From positions 27,050,649 to 27,114,648 of the forward strand of contig CM055100.1 of NCBI GenBank assembly GCA_029204225.1: a stretch of DNA of 64,000 nucleotides, given 5' to 3'. This DNA is from Diphasiastrum complanatum (Eukaryota > Streptophyta > Lycopodiopsida > Lycopodiales > Lycopodiaceae). Under the pieces are notes generated by a model that saw only the letters and a list, made by a program, of their open reading frames with translations, had not been told where the DNA came from and made no database searches. The stretch's first letter is position 1. Each line of letters opens with the position of its first letter. Both the position numbers and the translations under genes were made by a program. Shown piece after piece: positions 1 through 13,231 of this stretch.

Positions 1-1
1 C

Positions 2-1551
2 CCTCCAAATAAAGCAAGGGATTTTTCCAAGCCATCTCCTCTAAATACTATTCTTTCTTCTAGGCATTCTCCTCCTAATTCTCCTCCTAAGTCTCATTCT
101 TCTCCTCCCAGAACTCCATCTTTAACTTCTCCTGCTAGATCTTCCTTTTCTAATAAATCTCCACCTCCTAAATCTCGTCCTCCTCCTAACCCCATAAATA
201 TTAGCTCCCCCCCTCCTATTTTTGGAAATGATTTAGATGATTTTGTTAGTGTAAAGGTAGAATCAATTTTGAATGACAATTCTTTTTCTGGTTTATCTGT
301 ATTACTTCCGTCACCCTCTGCACTTGCCTTTGTAAATACTCCTCAATATGTACAGTATGACCAATTGTTAAACACGTATCTCAAAGGTTTAGGTCCTCGA
401 TATAGTTTAGGATGTCGAAGACCAATGTTGGTCTCCCCCTTTCTAGTTTAGATACAAGTGAATTAGAAAGTAGAGATAAAATGCTAGGGGACAATGTAGG
501 AGGTGGGGCAATTCAGTACTTGATGGAGTTTTTCCAGACTCCATTGTTTATAGATGTTGCATTGTTTTCCCTTCAATTCATGGCTGCATTTGATTTCCCT
601 AATTTCAAAAGTCTGCACGATGATATGCTCCAATACGCCAAACTGGGGACTCCAATTTTTGTGTTGCCATACATAACAAAGTACGTGTCTTTTTTTCAAA
701 TTTTATTATATTGAATTTTTCATATGAATTTTGATTCCACATTGATTCTCATAAATTTATTGTTTTATGATTGCAGTGATCATTGGAGCTTATATGTATT
801 GTCCTTGTACGTCAATGATGAGGGTGTGTGTAATCCAGTTTGTTTAAAGATGAACTCTATTACACACACACACACACACACGCAAAATTGCCAAGACCCA
901 TATTCGAAAAATACTGGAACTCTTTCCAGTACCAAATGCAAAAGCATATTCGAAGCTGAAAATGGTTGATGCAGAGGTATAAATTTTTCAATATCGGTTC
1001 GATACGCCCTTGCAGTTATTGATTGGTTTACTTTCATAACGTGCACGTTGATCCGATATTCAATCAATATTTTTTTGATATCGGTTTGACACGCGCTTGT
1101 TTCCGTTGTAGATTTTATTCCAACATCCTGCGCGTCGATCCGATATCTCATAATGTTAAAATTTGGATTCTGCAGTTCTCCCAACAGGTTGATTCTGTCA
1201 GCTGTGGTTGGTATACCGTATGCAATGCCAAACACTTTTTTAATTGGCTTGCATTACAAGATGGACTTCCAAATCTAGAAGAGGTAATCTTCGATTAATT
1301 ACTTTTAATTGTGTTTTGTTTTTTTCATATACAAATTCCTATTAACTGATCTTTGATTAATTACATATAACTGTGTTTATGTTTTTTTTCAATTTAAATG
1401 CCCGAAGGTCTCCCCAATGGAGATAATGCACTTCAGGGAGGAGACCATAAAGCTTGTGATCGAAAATTCATATCCAGTTGCAGTGGCCGAGTGTTCTCCA
1501 CCCAAGCTACTTCCAACTAGAGGAATGGATTTAGAGATCATAGATAGTTGA
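2..1551 (+). pseudogene. Ulp1/SENP-like (C48) cysteine protease gene, spliced and frameshifted
   Basis: Exons can be placed at 2-680, 777-976, 1176-1283 and 1408-1551 with GT-AG introns of 96, 199 and 124 bp; the gene runs off the left edge. The first part is a Pro/Ser-rich low-complexity leader (SPPNSPPKS-type repeats). The protease core follows: a helix-rich segment ending ITN-DHWSLYVLSL (catalytic His in DHW), then KMNSI where Ulp1 enzymes normally carry the catalytic Asp (here Asn), then FSQQVDSVSCGWYTV with the oxyanion Gln and catalytic Cys. This order (HW...D...Q...CG) is the C48 family signature; such enzymes cleave ubiquitin-like modifiers and are often carried by plant transposons. 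The frame breaks near 410-450 and again at the CA repeat (862-881), so I call it a pseudogene. Whether it was a host gene or a transposon gene is open. Confidence 0.75.
862..881. repeat. (AC)10 microsatellite inside the Ulp1-like coding exon
   Basis: A pure AC dinucleotide tract directly follows the KMNSI codons. Upstream sequence reads in the protease frame. Downstream, the sensible frame (KIAKTHIRKILELFPVPN) is shifted, so a length change of this tract is the simplest cause of the frameshift. Confidence 0.95.
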
Positions 1552-1634
1552 TATCGATTAAATATTTGTCTCACTTGATGTGGATGAGACACATGTACAA
1601 ATTTTTTTAATAGAAATATATTTACAGTTTTTCT

Positions 1635-1735
1635 ATGGTTGTTCTTACTTGTCAGGTTATGATTCAGGTTATGATTCAAGTTATGATTCAGGTTATGGTT
1701 GTTCTTACTTGTCAGGTTATTCAGGTTATGATTCA
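1635..1735. repeat. 12-bp tandem repeat with a 60-bp higher order
   Basis: Units close to ATGATTCAGGTT repeat in tandem. The block GGTTGTTCTTACTTGTCAGG occurs at both ends, giving a short higher-order duplication. It lies just 3' of the protease gene; its translation is not meaningful. Confidence 0.85.
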
Positions 1736-1776
1736 TTCATCTCAATTTCTACAGTTTTCCGACAAGTTTGTTTTTC

Positions 1777-1977
1777 ATAGCCTTGGTCTGTCTTGCCTTT
1801 ATCATGGTCATTTTTTTGGATAAGTTCAAAAAGATGATCTGATGGAACCTTTGCCACAACCAATCCAAACATGCGACAAACTTAGATTTGTTGCAGAAAA
1901 GCTTTCATCAGTTCATCTTCTGAACATATCCAAATATGCCAAGACATGGACAATATAGACCAAGGCAATGAAGACAA
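1777..1977. repeat. Imperfect inverted repeat
   Basis: The arm at about 1777-1845 (AGCCTTGGTCT, later TTTGGATAAGTTCA and AGATGATCTGAT) is matched in reverse complement by about 1905-1977 (ATCAGTTCATCTTCTGAACA, ATCCAAATATG, AGACCAAGGC). The arms are about 70 bp with a 60-bp loop. It could be a small foldback element or transposon terminus. Confidence 0.6.
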
Positions 1978-2052
1978 AAAATGCAACCGATATATACGAG
2001 ACATCAACAAGGGCAAGCGTCGATTGTAGTGGTCACTGGAGTTCAAGTGACT

Positions 2053-2190
2053 GAAGATCTCTCCAATAGAGATAGTGCAGTTTCTGTAGGAGACAATGAA
2101 TCTTGTTATCGAAAACTCATATTATCCAGTTGCAATTACATTGTGTTTTGCACCATGGAAATGGAGATCATAGAAATGAAAGAGCTTCAT
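2053..2190 (+). pseudogene. Diverged duplicate of the last exon of the Ulp1-like gene
   Basis: This stretch aligns with 1405-1551. The shared order is: TCTCC-CCAATGGAGAT versus TCTCC-AATAGAGAT, then GGAG(A)GAGAC..AA, TTGT.ATCGAAAA.TCATAT, CCAGTTGCA and GGAGATCATAGA. It no longer encodes the same protein end. It indicates a tandem duplication of the 3' part of the locus, separated by the inverted repeat. Confidence 0.65.
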
Positions 2191-2271
2191 AGAAAAAGTG
2201 GTTCATATATTTAAAAAAATGACGTATACAAAAAATTGTATTACATAATACAAAATTCCATAGTTCATAAT

Positions 2272-3607
2272 CTATGGATCTTCAATTTCGATGGATGTTC
2301 CAATGTCTTTGCATTTTATATGCTCTTCCTGCCTTACTCTTACCTGCACAAGAGAAATTGTTTTAGTTAATATATTTTATGAAACTGATTCACTTAGAAA
2401 TAGAAAAAAAATAAAATTATATGGCATAACGTACCTTTACACCATTCAATCGAAATTGATAGTAATGAGGTAGATCGAATTGCAACATGTCTAGTTCTAA
2501 TCGAATGTGATTGAGAAACCAATCTTCCTCGACCTCAACCATTGCAAGAATGTTATTTCTTTTCGCTGTTATCTGAAGTTGCTCTTGAGGGTTTATACCA
2601 AAATCTTGATCAAGTGGCTTCCAAACAATTTTGCATTTAATCCATCTTCTATAATATAGCAGCAAAATGAGCATTTGTTTTTCAATGTGATCTCTAAATG
2701 TCATGGATGAGTACCATACTTTGCACTCAACTTGCTGATTTTGTTTTGTATCCCAACCATCATCCAACAACTCGGCGATTATATCAACACTCAAGTCTTT
2801 ACAATACATTGTTTTCATACTCCGAACATTGCATTTGGAAAAAAAATCAACAAAAATAGTAAAAGGTAGATACCAACTTAATCTATTATTCTTTGATCTA
2901 GTGCTACATTTTAATATACTCTGAATATCAATATATAGCCTGGATCGAAAACTTTCTAAAATTGCTGCATAAGGAGAAATTTCTTCCTCACTCGAAAAAT
3001 TTGGTAGAGGATATGTCTCTAATCTACCAATTAAACCATTTTTATCAGGAAAATAGGTGTGATCATAAAAAAAACTCCTGACTCTAAAAGTGATTTTGGA
3101 GAACGACCTTTATATTGTAAAATATCGATATCCGAATGTATGACATCGATTATTCTTGCAATCGATTTAACTGATTGCCATTCAACGAAATTTGATGGAT
3201 ACAAATCTTGAAAACCAACAAAAACATCTCAAGAAAAATATATTTTAAAGAAAATGCTAAATCTAAAGAAATTGAATCTGAAAACTTACAATTGTATTTC
3301 CTTCTATCATTTGGATTCAGATTATGAATGTTGAGCTCATTGTGAAGATAAGCATGCTGAACTAAAACTTCCGTGATAGATTGACCGACAGGTGATACCT
3401 TACAATCCATTATCCTGCCTTTCCAAGAGCTTCTATATATGTTGTCCAATCTTTTTCTTTTTCGGAATGAGCCTTTTGGAGAGGGATCATCAAGATTTAT
3501 TGATATATTCGATATATTATTGGTATCCATTGATATTCTGCATTTTTTTCATTGCAAATATTGATTGCATCAATGGTTCCTCTTGGTCTCCGATTATGTG
3601 TAGCCAT
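2272..3607 (-). CDS. Unrecognised spliced gene, about 400 codons, convergent to the Ulp1-like gene
   Basis: Minus-strand exons at 3607-3290, 3206-2435 and 2343-2272, with introns of 83 and 91 bp bounded by GT-AG. Phases agree at both joins (..DRRKYN|YLYPSNFVEWQ.. and ..FRLNGVK|VRVRQEEHIK..). The likely start is ATG at 3607 (MATHNRRPRGTIDAIN) and the stop is TAG at 2274-2272. A basic patch (SFRKRKRLDNIYRSSWKGR) near residue 50 could be a nuclear signal; the C-terminal half is rich in Trp, Tyr and charged residues. I do not recognise the family. Two frame breaks are needed and both fall in A/T homopolymers (3543-3549 and 3067-3074), so they may be sequence errors rather than decay. Neighbour: it ends 720 bp from the end of the convergent Ulp1-like gene. 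Confidence 0.6.
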
Positions 3608-3610
3608 TAG

Positions 3611-4082
3611 TCGAAAATACGAGTACGCAGGTTGAGATCAGAGAGAATGTAGAGATTGCGAGGTAAACCTAAGAATGAAAATCCAAAATAAGAGATAGAA
3701 TGAAGAAAATGAGAGGTATACCTATGAATGACAAGAAGTTCCTTAACTACAAGGATTAGTTAATCACAGTTTATGACTATTGACGTCAAATCAACCTCGA
3801 GTGAACAGATGGGCAGCATAAGAGTATTCGGACAGTAATTTTGGTCCAATCACAATTGTTTGTTCTTCCCGGCGGGATATTTGAAAATCACAAAAATTTG
3901 GCCGGGAAAGTTAAATACAATTTTCGTCCGTCATCCACTGTTACAGTTTGTCACAGATGGACACCATTCATTGGGACACATAAGCATTGAAAGCGTGCAA
4001 AGTCAAAAACAACATCTTGACAAAGGGCCCATTTTGAGTTCTAATATCTCTTTAGGATTCAAGCTAAGATCACTAAAATCTT
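3611..4082. other. Intergenic, no gene seen
   Basis: Upstream flank of the minus-strand gene, which should include its promoter, running into the copia gag remnant. I see no ORF, repeat or clear TATA element. Confidence 0.5.
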
Positions 4083-4905
4083 GAACCTAGAAGATTCAAA
4101 CTACTTGATTTGGAGATTAAAGACTTCAATCTTGTTGAAGGGTGAAGGTCTATGGAATGGGTAGAACCAATTGAGGAGAAGCTAGAAGCTACTCCTGGCA
4201 AAGAACTTCGAGAATATAAATTAAAAAATGACAAAGCTATAGCAATTATTGCATCTTCAGTGCATGACAATATAATGCTAGATCTTACATCAATTTCAAA
4301 CGCAAAGGATTTATGAGAAGAATTGCAAACCAAGAATGAGACTCGATCTCGTAATCAGATCATGTTCTTGGAAGACCAATTAACTTACCTACAGTGGGAC
4401 GACGAAGACCTAAACACATTCGTGCGAAAGATTAAAGATCTATTCAGTTCCTTGCAGAATTCTGGTGTAGAAAATACAATTTCTAAGGAAAAGCAGCTTA
4501 GTTATTTTCTTCGAGCCTTATCTAGGTCATTCCACACAACTCGAACCTTATTGGCAAAAGATGCAACAATGACACTTCAAAAGGCAATAGACGGAGTGAA
4601 AAAAGAAGTAGAAGCTTGTGAATGCTATGACGACAAGTTGATTCATAAAATCCTCTATTTACGCAGAAGAATAAATATTCTAAGAAGTCTAAGTTGAAGA
4701 GGAAGCCATCTAAGAAGAATGAGTCTAAAAAAAATGAACAACAATCTAGAGAACAACAGAAGAATTTTGGTGATAAGTAGATCTGCAACAGATGCAGAAG
4801 ATCAGGTCACACAGAAGAAAAAAGTTGGCTAAATCCAAAGATTGAATGCATTCATTGTCATAAACGGGGTCATGTAGCAATAGACTCATGCATGTATACA
4901 ACAAT
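4083..4905 (+). pseudogene. gag: Ty1/copia gag remnant (copy F) with two zinc knuckles
   Basis: The reading starts near EDSNYLIWRLKTSILLKGEG and continues through the retrotransposon gag core (ELREYKLKNDKAIAIIASSV, MFLEDQLTYLQWDDEDLNTF, LFSSLQNSGVENTISKEKQL, TTRTLLAKDATMTLQKAI). It ends in two knuckles at about 4784-4893, CNRCRRSGHTEEKSW (last Cys lost) and CIHCHKRGHVAIDSC. In-frame stops and shifts break it, for example TGA near 4315 and a shift near 4150. It belongs to the same family as the gag copies at 47.8 and 48.9 kb. No LTR or pol is attached, so it is an isolated fragment. Confidence 0.85.
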
Positions 4906-4984
4906 GTTTGATCCTCTCATATGCTTGCTAAGAAAGCTACTGCTGAAATGACAAAAATGCCAAAGGTTGCGTACACAGCTCTCA

Positions 4985-6710
<1,726 letters not shown>

Positions 6711-6713
6711 GAT

Positions 6714-8343
6714 CACTACCACACGAATGACCCATAGCGACATTTATAGTGATGTTTATGAAGATATTAGCAACATATATGACTTGCACAAACATCCCTA
6801 TAAACGTTGTTATCATCTTTTTTAAGAGTCGCTACTGGACCGTCGGCGGCACGACATTTATAACAACATATCAACAACGAAAACGAAAAAGTTAGCAATG
6901 TTTTTCGATGTTTAAATGTCTATGTTTGTCTCTAAACTCAAACTCATCGTTTATTATAAATATAATAATTGCCTCGACATAAGAGTCGAAAGTCAAATCA
7001 ATGAAAATATGATGATGATACTTATAATCTCCCAACAAGAATAGACCATTTGTTTGAAATATGTGAAAGAATTAGGCTATTAAATGAGTTTGAAAGTGAT
7101 GCAATGATCAAGAAGATGAACTACATGCACATATGTCCATTCTAGGATGTATACATAGACTTGAACTACGTTTAGAACTTGACTAAGATGAATGGCGAGA
7201 TATCTCTAATGATGTAAATGAGGAATTGTCTGTAGATGAGATTGATTGAAATGTATTAAAAGATTTATTCAATTGTTGCTTGTAGAGATCTATTGTGTTT
7301 ATATCTCAACATTTCATACAATATATGTTCCTCTCAAACATAGTGTTTGAAGATTTCACATTCCAGGAGATGGAGACAATGTGGTTGCTACACACTAGTC
7401 TAAAAGTCCACACATAGCTTCAGATCAAGAATCTGCCATGATAAACCACACATAATAATGCTAGGCAAAAACAGAGTACTTAAGAGCATTCAAGCACTTA
7501 CAAACAATCTAAAAGACAAAGTTCCTCAAGTTTCACACGAATGTGCACAAGAATCTCACTCAAGACATCATCAATGATACCACCAACTCCACCAAGACAA
7601 ACTTTTGTCAATTCCTATAGCTTAGTCGAGGATGGATGTAATTTAAGCCCATTCATGTGTGCGTAGCCCTCCAAAGAGAAAGAGAGAGAGTTCAACTTTG
7701 AAGCCAAATAGTCAACAACTTTTTGAACATGCTCCATATTTGCATAAAGAACATCCAGACAATTGGCAAAGAGAAATAATATCATATCTAATCTAGGAAT
7801 CATCTAATCTACCTACAAAAAATGAACAAGTCAAACCGACAAATATAACCAGATGACACTATAGTGTTGTAATTTATACATCACCCAACGATGTCAAATA
7901 ACTGTTGCTAAACCGTTGGTTTTCAAAATACATTCTTGGATTTTATTGTCAGCAGATTTATAACAGCATCATCGGGCGACGTTTAATTTGTGCAGACGGT
8001 TAATGTCGCTGAAACGTCGCTCACTTTTTTCGTCATGACATTGCTTTTCAATAACCGTCTCTAAAACATTGCTTTTTAAAAATTGTTCTCTCAGGTTATT
8101 TTTCTGGTAGATTTACATAGCATCGCGCGCCGATGTTAAGAACCAAACGTCACTTAAAAAAATATCGCAAAGTGTCATTTACGTAGAGTTGCACGACGAC
8201 GATTAACTATTGCTAAGTGACGTTATTTTTGCGACAATTAAAATTTTTTTTTTTGCCGCTATTACAATTGTTGCGCGATGTTTCCTTTTTTTACAAATAA
8301 ACGACACAAACTTTCGTCTCTATACACATTTTTTGTTGTAGTG
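6714..8343. mobile_element. Non-autonomous CACTA (En/Spm-type) DNA transposon, 1630 bp
   Basis: The left end reads CACTACCACACGAATGAC at 6714 and the right end reads ATTTTTTGTTGTAGTG ending at 8343, the CACTA...TAGTG termini of the CMC superfamily. The trinucleotide GAT lies immediately outside both ends (6711-6713 and 8344-8346), matching the 3-bp target duplication of this superfamily. Both subterminal zones (6730-6910 and 7890-8340) are rich in short motifs around GCGACGTTT/ACGACATTT and their complements, as expected of transposase binding regions. No transposase is encoded, so movement would need a source elsewhere. Confidence 0.88.
7615..7803 (-). pseudogene. Possible LINE reverse-transcriptase scrap inside the CACTA element
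   Basis: The 62-codon frame contains DMILFLFANCLDVLY and then GLKLHPSSTKL. This resembles the catalytic-strand-to-motif-D stretch of LINE RTs (FADD..., then SGLK.N..K), with the Asp pair lost. The match is weak and short. If real, it is sequence captured by the CACTA element or an older insertion within it. Confidence 0.3.
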
Positions 8344-8346
8344 GAT

Positions 8347-11300
8347 TGAAGCGTTGGATGTCATGTGAAGGGGCTTTTGAAGATATGAAGGGCAAAGTGC
8401 ATGGCAACTTCAATAAAGATTTTCAGAATGAAAAATTAATTTGGACCCGAAGGGCATAAATGCCATTTCTTTATTAAAATTCTTCAGAATGAAGATACAA
8501 TTCATTTTGCAAGGAAAAATGGTTTGGGGCTAACTACAGCTAGAGGGCATCGTTTTTGGTCGTTCTTGGGCCAAATTGACTTTTGAAAGTTGTTGCTCAG
8601 AGCCGGTTGACATAGTGACATCAGAAAGTAGGGAGAAATGCATTTTGATAAGTTTTCATCACCATTTTAGTGAACGGAGTGTGGGTGACCTAATGACGGG
8701 CTACATTTGTCGTTTTAGTGCCGTGGGACCAAATTCGAGATAATTTTTGGCGAGAAAAAACTGCTACAGAGCAGTATGGTGAGGCATTATCACATCAAAA
8801 TCATGTTTGCTTACTCTTGACAGAGTAACAAGGTGTTTGAAAGCAATAAATATGGTATGGAAGCGAATGAGAACAAAATGATGTGAAGAAAACTAGTTTT
8901 GGTTCAACTCTTGGAGTTCGAACCAACCAATGTCGAGTGACATTTGGAGGGAAACTCTCACAAGCATGATCAACAGTGACAGTGTCGAGTCAGGGAATAG
9001 TTGCATTGACACACAAATTTTCAACTTGAAGATTTCTCGTTTGAGGGACATATCAGGGCTAGCTTGGAGGTATAAACATTTGGCGTTCACAGGTGATAAA
9101 GGTGCTAGTTAGAAGCCATTGAGCAGGATCGCAAACTTGCATTGGAGAAATTGTTTGTGGGACACACGAGAGATGAAGAATGAGTCGGTAATCACACTTT
9201 GGAAACTCTTGGAGAGTGATAAGTGTGATGATTTGTGGATTTGCAGTTGACAAGTCAATTCAAATCAAGTCATTTTAGTTGTGAGGGAGTGTATCAAGGT
9301 TGTCATTAGTGAGATACACTTCAATTGTCAGTTTGGATGAGTCAAGTCAATTTGCCATATCAGTATTGCATCAGAGATGTAGATTCTAGTGACAATAGGG
9401 TGTAGGTCATTTGGTTTGAACCATGGAAGATCTCACAAGTTCACTAGGAGTGATATTGGAATGCATTGTATGTGAGGGACTTGATCGACACTTTGGAGTT
9501 ACATCTCAAGTGTATTCTCAGGGAATGCTTTGGAATCATTCATAGGAGCAACTTTGGAGCTATTTTGGGGGAATACATGAAGGCGCTACATGGTAGATGC
9601 TAAGATCTCATAGATGACATTGGGATACTTGGTAGGGATTGGACTACAGGATGATAGAGTTATCATCATAGACAACTTGTTGTGGATGGACTTGAGGCAT
9701 ATTATGGACATGGCTTACAAGGGTGATTCAGGATTGAATTTGGACACTACAAATGAAAAATGAGCAAGGCATGAAGCTTTGTGAGTCAGCTTTGGGTTGG
9801 AGAGCTAATGGATATCGCACACTTGGGTGTGATAGTTGCAAACACTATGGTGAACAGTTTGCTAGATATCTACTAGAGGGAGACATGACTGATGGTGAGG
9901 ACTTCGTGTTGTATTTTTTGGGAGTACAAGTATGGCGATACAACATGGCTAGTTAGTTTTGGCATTGGCATTGATGGACTGGTGACCACCATAGGGGACA
10001 TGGATGAGCTATTCACTAGCTATTATGCATTTGGATGTATTTGCAAGAGTCTAGGCTTGGTACAAGTGTTGGAACCTGTTTGGTTTAGATTCTCAAGTAG
10101 TGAGATCGAGGAAAAAGCCTTGAGGAAGTCACTTAGAGCCACATACCTCAGTATGATTAGACTGGGAGACATTGGTCTCAGGATCTCGTGAAGTAGAGAC
10201 TTAGAGATGAGCTTGTATTGACATGATGTTAGTTGGCAGATAGCCAGGGAGAGTGAGCAGATGCTAGGAGCCAGGAGAGGCATGTGATGTTGTGGGGATT
10301 GGCTTGGGATAGCATGTTGGTGACCATGATTGGAGATATTAGGTGAGCTCATGGTTAGTTCATTGGGGGTGGCACTTAGGGATATGCTACGGATGCTCAT
10401 GTATGATACGTCATTGAATGTATAGATGATGTTCTTCAACTAGTGCATCAATTATTGTGTGGTGACCTAGGAACAAGTCAAGCCTGCTTGGAGGTAGGTG
10501 GCACGAATTGTGTCATGGGAGAGGTGGTACAAATCTTGAGGGCATGGAGTGCATCACGGGGTGGAGCCAATGGTTGTGAGCCAATAGAGATGGATATGGT
10601 TACTCAGGGAGTGACATTTGATACTTTGGTGAGTATTTAGGTGAGCTGCATGGTTATATGCATAGGTTGATCTCTAGTTTGGCATCACATGTTGTTGTTT
10701 TTATCCATTATTATTTGATAATAAGGATGTACTTTATTGGCTAGATCTAGTTGGAATCTAGTTACACCACAAGTGGACAAATTCTTGGAGAGATATCAAT
10801 GGGTAAGAGATACTTGATGATGATCAGATGGTACATAATACAGATTTCTGATGAAGCTATCCTACCTGATATGCTATGGATCATGGGTGAGTCTCTCATC
10901 ACGACAATGCATCTAGTATGCATTTTGCTTTGGTTTGGATGATATGATGGATGTGACGGTGAGATAGATTTCTTGGTGAGAAGCCTATGTATTGGTCAAA
11001 TTAGTGTTGGCAACATCAAGCATGGGAAAATTGAAGTTGCATGGATGTAGGAGTAGCAAACTGACATCAGTATCTATGGGAGATAGGCAAGCTATCCGGG
11101 TGTAGACTATGGTGAGGTTTGTGTACATTTATTCATTGAGTTCTTGGTAGACTCTTGTGCTTGGAGCATGGAGAATGGATGGGGATAAGCTTTTAGGATT
11201 GGCAAGACAAGATGTCAGGACAAAGATCTTGGAGCAGTGCTTTGTTTGGGAGATCTTTGGCTGATGTACGACGACATCTATTTGGTATGATTGGATGTGA

Positions 11301-12682
11301 GGACATCTTGGTTATAGGTGTGGGCCATGATCGAGGATCTGATTTGGAGACCAAGGATGTAGTAGTGGATCTACATGTGACAGGTGTGTTTTTTAGGACA
11401 TAATATCTATGTTGGGCAGGCCGTGGTAATTTATTTGATGCTTTATCATTCATGTTGCTTGCACGAGTGTGTGTGTGCTTGCATGTTATCGTGTCATGCA
11501 ATCTAGATCAGAGTCGAGGTTGTATGTGTTTATGCATTTGCTGCATTGGAACAAAGTAATTATTTGGAATGCTCAATGACTTGTTGTTATGTCTACTAGC
11601 TATCTATCTGGTGAGGGTAGAGTCTTACGATGGCCGTAAGATTATCTCAGGTTGAGACTCAGTCGCTCATTAATGTCAACTTTATGGGTGTGTGCTTGTA
11701 AGTGTATGATAGGATGTTACCCTAGCTAGATGCAGGATGATAGTCTCATGGTGGTAGTGAGATTTTCTCAGTTTGAACCATGTGGCTCATGTGGTCCACT
11801 TGTGTTCAAGTTGGATGAGGGACAAGTTAGTAGCCATAGTGATAGGAAATTAGCCCATACAATAGTTTTTTGACGGCTTTGCTATGTTCAGGGGCATGTC
11901 CTGAGTTAGTCAATATTTTAGCCCATGTTGGATTATTAGTTGTGCATGTGTCATTAGTTAGTGTGTTGACACTTGTCGAGCCCATGCAGTTTGGGGATTT
12001 CACTATATGTACAAATTTCGTTTGTAATATACATGAACTTTTGCTATGCCATCTTTGAGAGCTTGAGATGCTTGAGCTATGGTGATTGTGGCTGTGATAT
12101 GCATATTGCACTAGATCTTCAAAAAGTTAAGTAAAAAATATTTTGCTCCCCTAAGAAAGTGGATGTGTGCATTGAGCAACACAAGTCATTGTGCACTATG
12201 TCTAACAGTCCTTTTAAAGATGAACATAATTTGACTTGAAAGGTTTCCTAGCATGCTTTTTTGAGATACAACACTCACATACATGGTATTTTGAGCTGCT
12301 AAAGTAATCCAAGTCATGTGCCAGATTATGTTTCGACATGTGCATAATGCTATTATGATTTATGTGACCCAAACTATGGTGCCAAATCAAATCTTTGTTG
12401 ATGGTGAATTTAGTATTTTTTGTTGGAAGAAGGAATGACGATTCGATAAGTCGAAGTCTATGGATGAACTATCGAGCGCAACAGATGAGCCTTCTTTCCT
12501 AATGCATGACTACGCCTATCAATAATTGAACAAAGCTATAATGACAGAAGTCACGTTCAATATTTTACCAACTAACTTTCAAATCATTAGTACTAAAGTG
12601 ATTTAGTACCCAAACAATTTAAGAGTGCGAAGGAGGCAAGAGGTGACGATAGTGGTTGTCATAGACATAGTAGGAGATCATC
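8347..12682. other. G-rich, gene-poor region
   Basis: No protein family is recognisable on either strand. Between about 8.9 and 11.9 kb the plus strand carries far more G than C: for example line 10261-10320 has about 26 G and 6 C. TTGGAG/GGACAT-like words recur. Open frames here (9753-9956, 9892-10191, 10023-10439 and others) lack domain features. It may be a decayed long element or the 5' flank of the ATP synthase gene. Confidence 0.5.
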
Positions 12683-12725
12683 AGCAAGCAAGCAAGCAAG
12701 CAAGCAAGCAAGAGAGAGAGAGAGA
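12683..12725. repeat. (AAGC)n followed by (GA)n
   Basis: Six to seven tandem AGCA/CAAG tetranucleotides run directly into a GA tract. It lies about 500 bp upstream of the ATP synthase gamma start codon. Confidence 0.9.
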
Positions 12726-13070
12726 AATAAAATTAGCATAATGACAATTACGTCATGTAATGGCCAATTGGTCGGGCTATTACCACTCATAATCCAGTCC
12801 TTGAACAACTCGTGGCCTCCACCACTCGCTCTCCGAGTTCCAAATTATTTGTGGTAAAGCCCTCCCAGTGGCCATTACCTAGTACCTAGTACATATTCCT
12901 TTATGTGCATATGCTCATTCTAACATTGGCACCCTAGAAGCCAAGTATTTAAGGTGTCATATTTCTCATAATCTTGTTTTAAGGTTAATTAGGTTAATCA
13001 TGCAGGTTTAATTAAGTTATTGATGATAATTAAGCGACCGGGTTAGGATGCTTTCTCTTGTCTTCCTAGC

Positions 13071-13073
13071 GAG

Positions 13074-13108
<35 letters not shown>
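13071..13108. repeat. (GA)n tract in the presumed 5' UTR/promoter of the ATP synthase gamma gene
   Basis: A GA-rich stretch lies 120-160 bp upstream of the start codon, continuing as purine-rich sequence to about 13160. GA/CT-rich leaders are common in plant housekeeping promoters. No TATA box is obvious upstream, which fits such a promoter but is not proof. Confidence 0.7.
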
Positions 13109-13112
<4 letters not shown>

Positions 13113-13231
13113 GATAGAGAGAGCGAGCAAAAGCGAGAAAGGAAAGAAAGAGGAGGGGGATCGGCTGCAACGGCTGTAGATCTACAATTTTGGAGGCCGA
13201 TCTGTTGAAAGCTTCTTCCAAGAGCCTCGCT

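Noticed and set aside
1635-1780. Tyr/Ser/Gly repeat peptide from the 12-mer array
   Set aside because: The peptide pattern follows from the tandem DNA repeat and lies after the stop codon of the protease gene.
9753-10439. Several 60-140-codon frames in the G-rich region
   Set aside because: No start context, domain or composition typical of protein; frames overlap on both strands.
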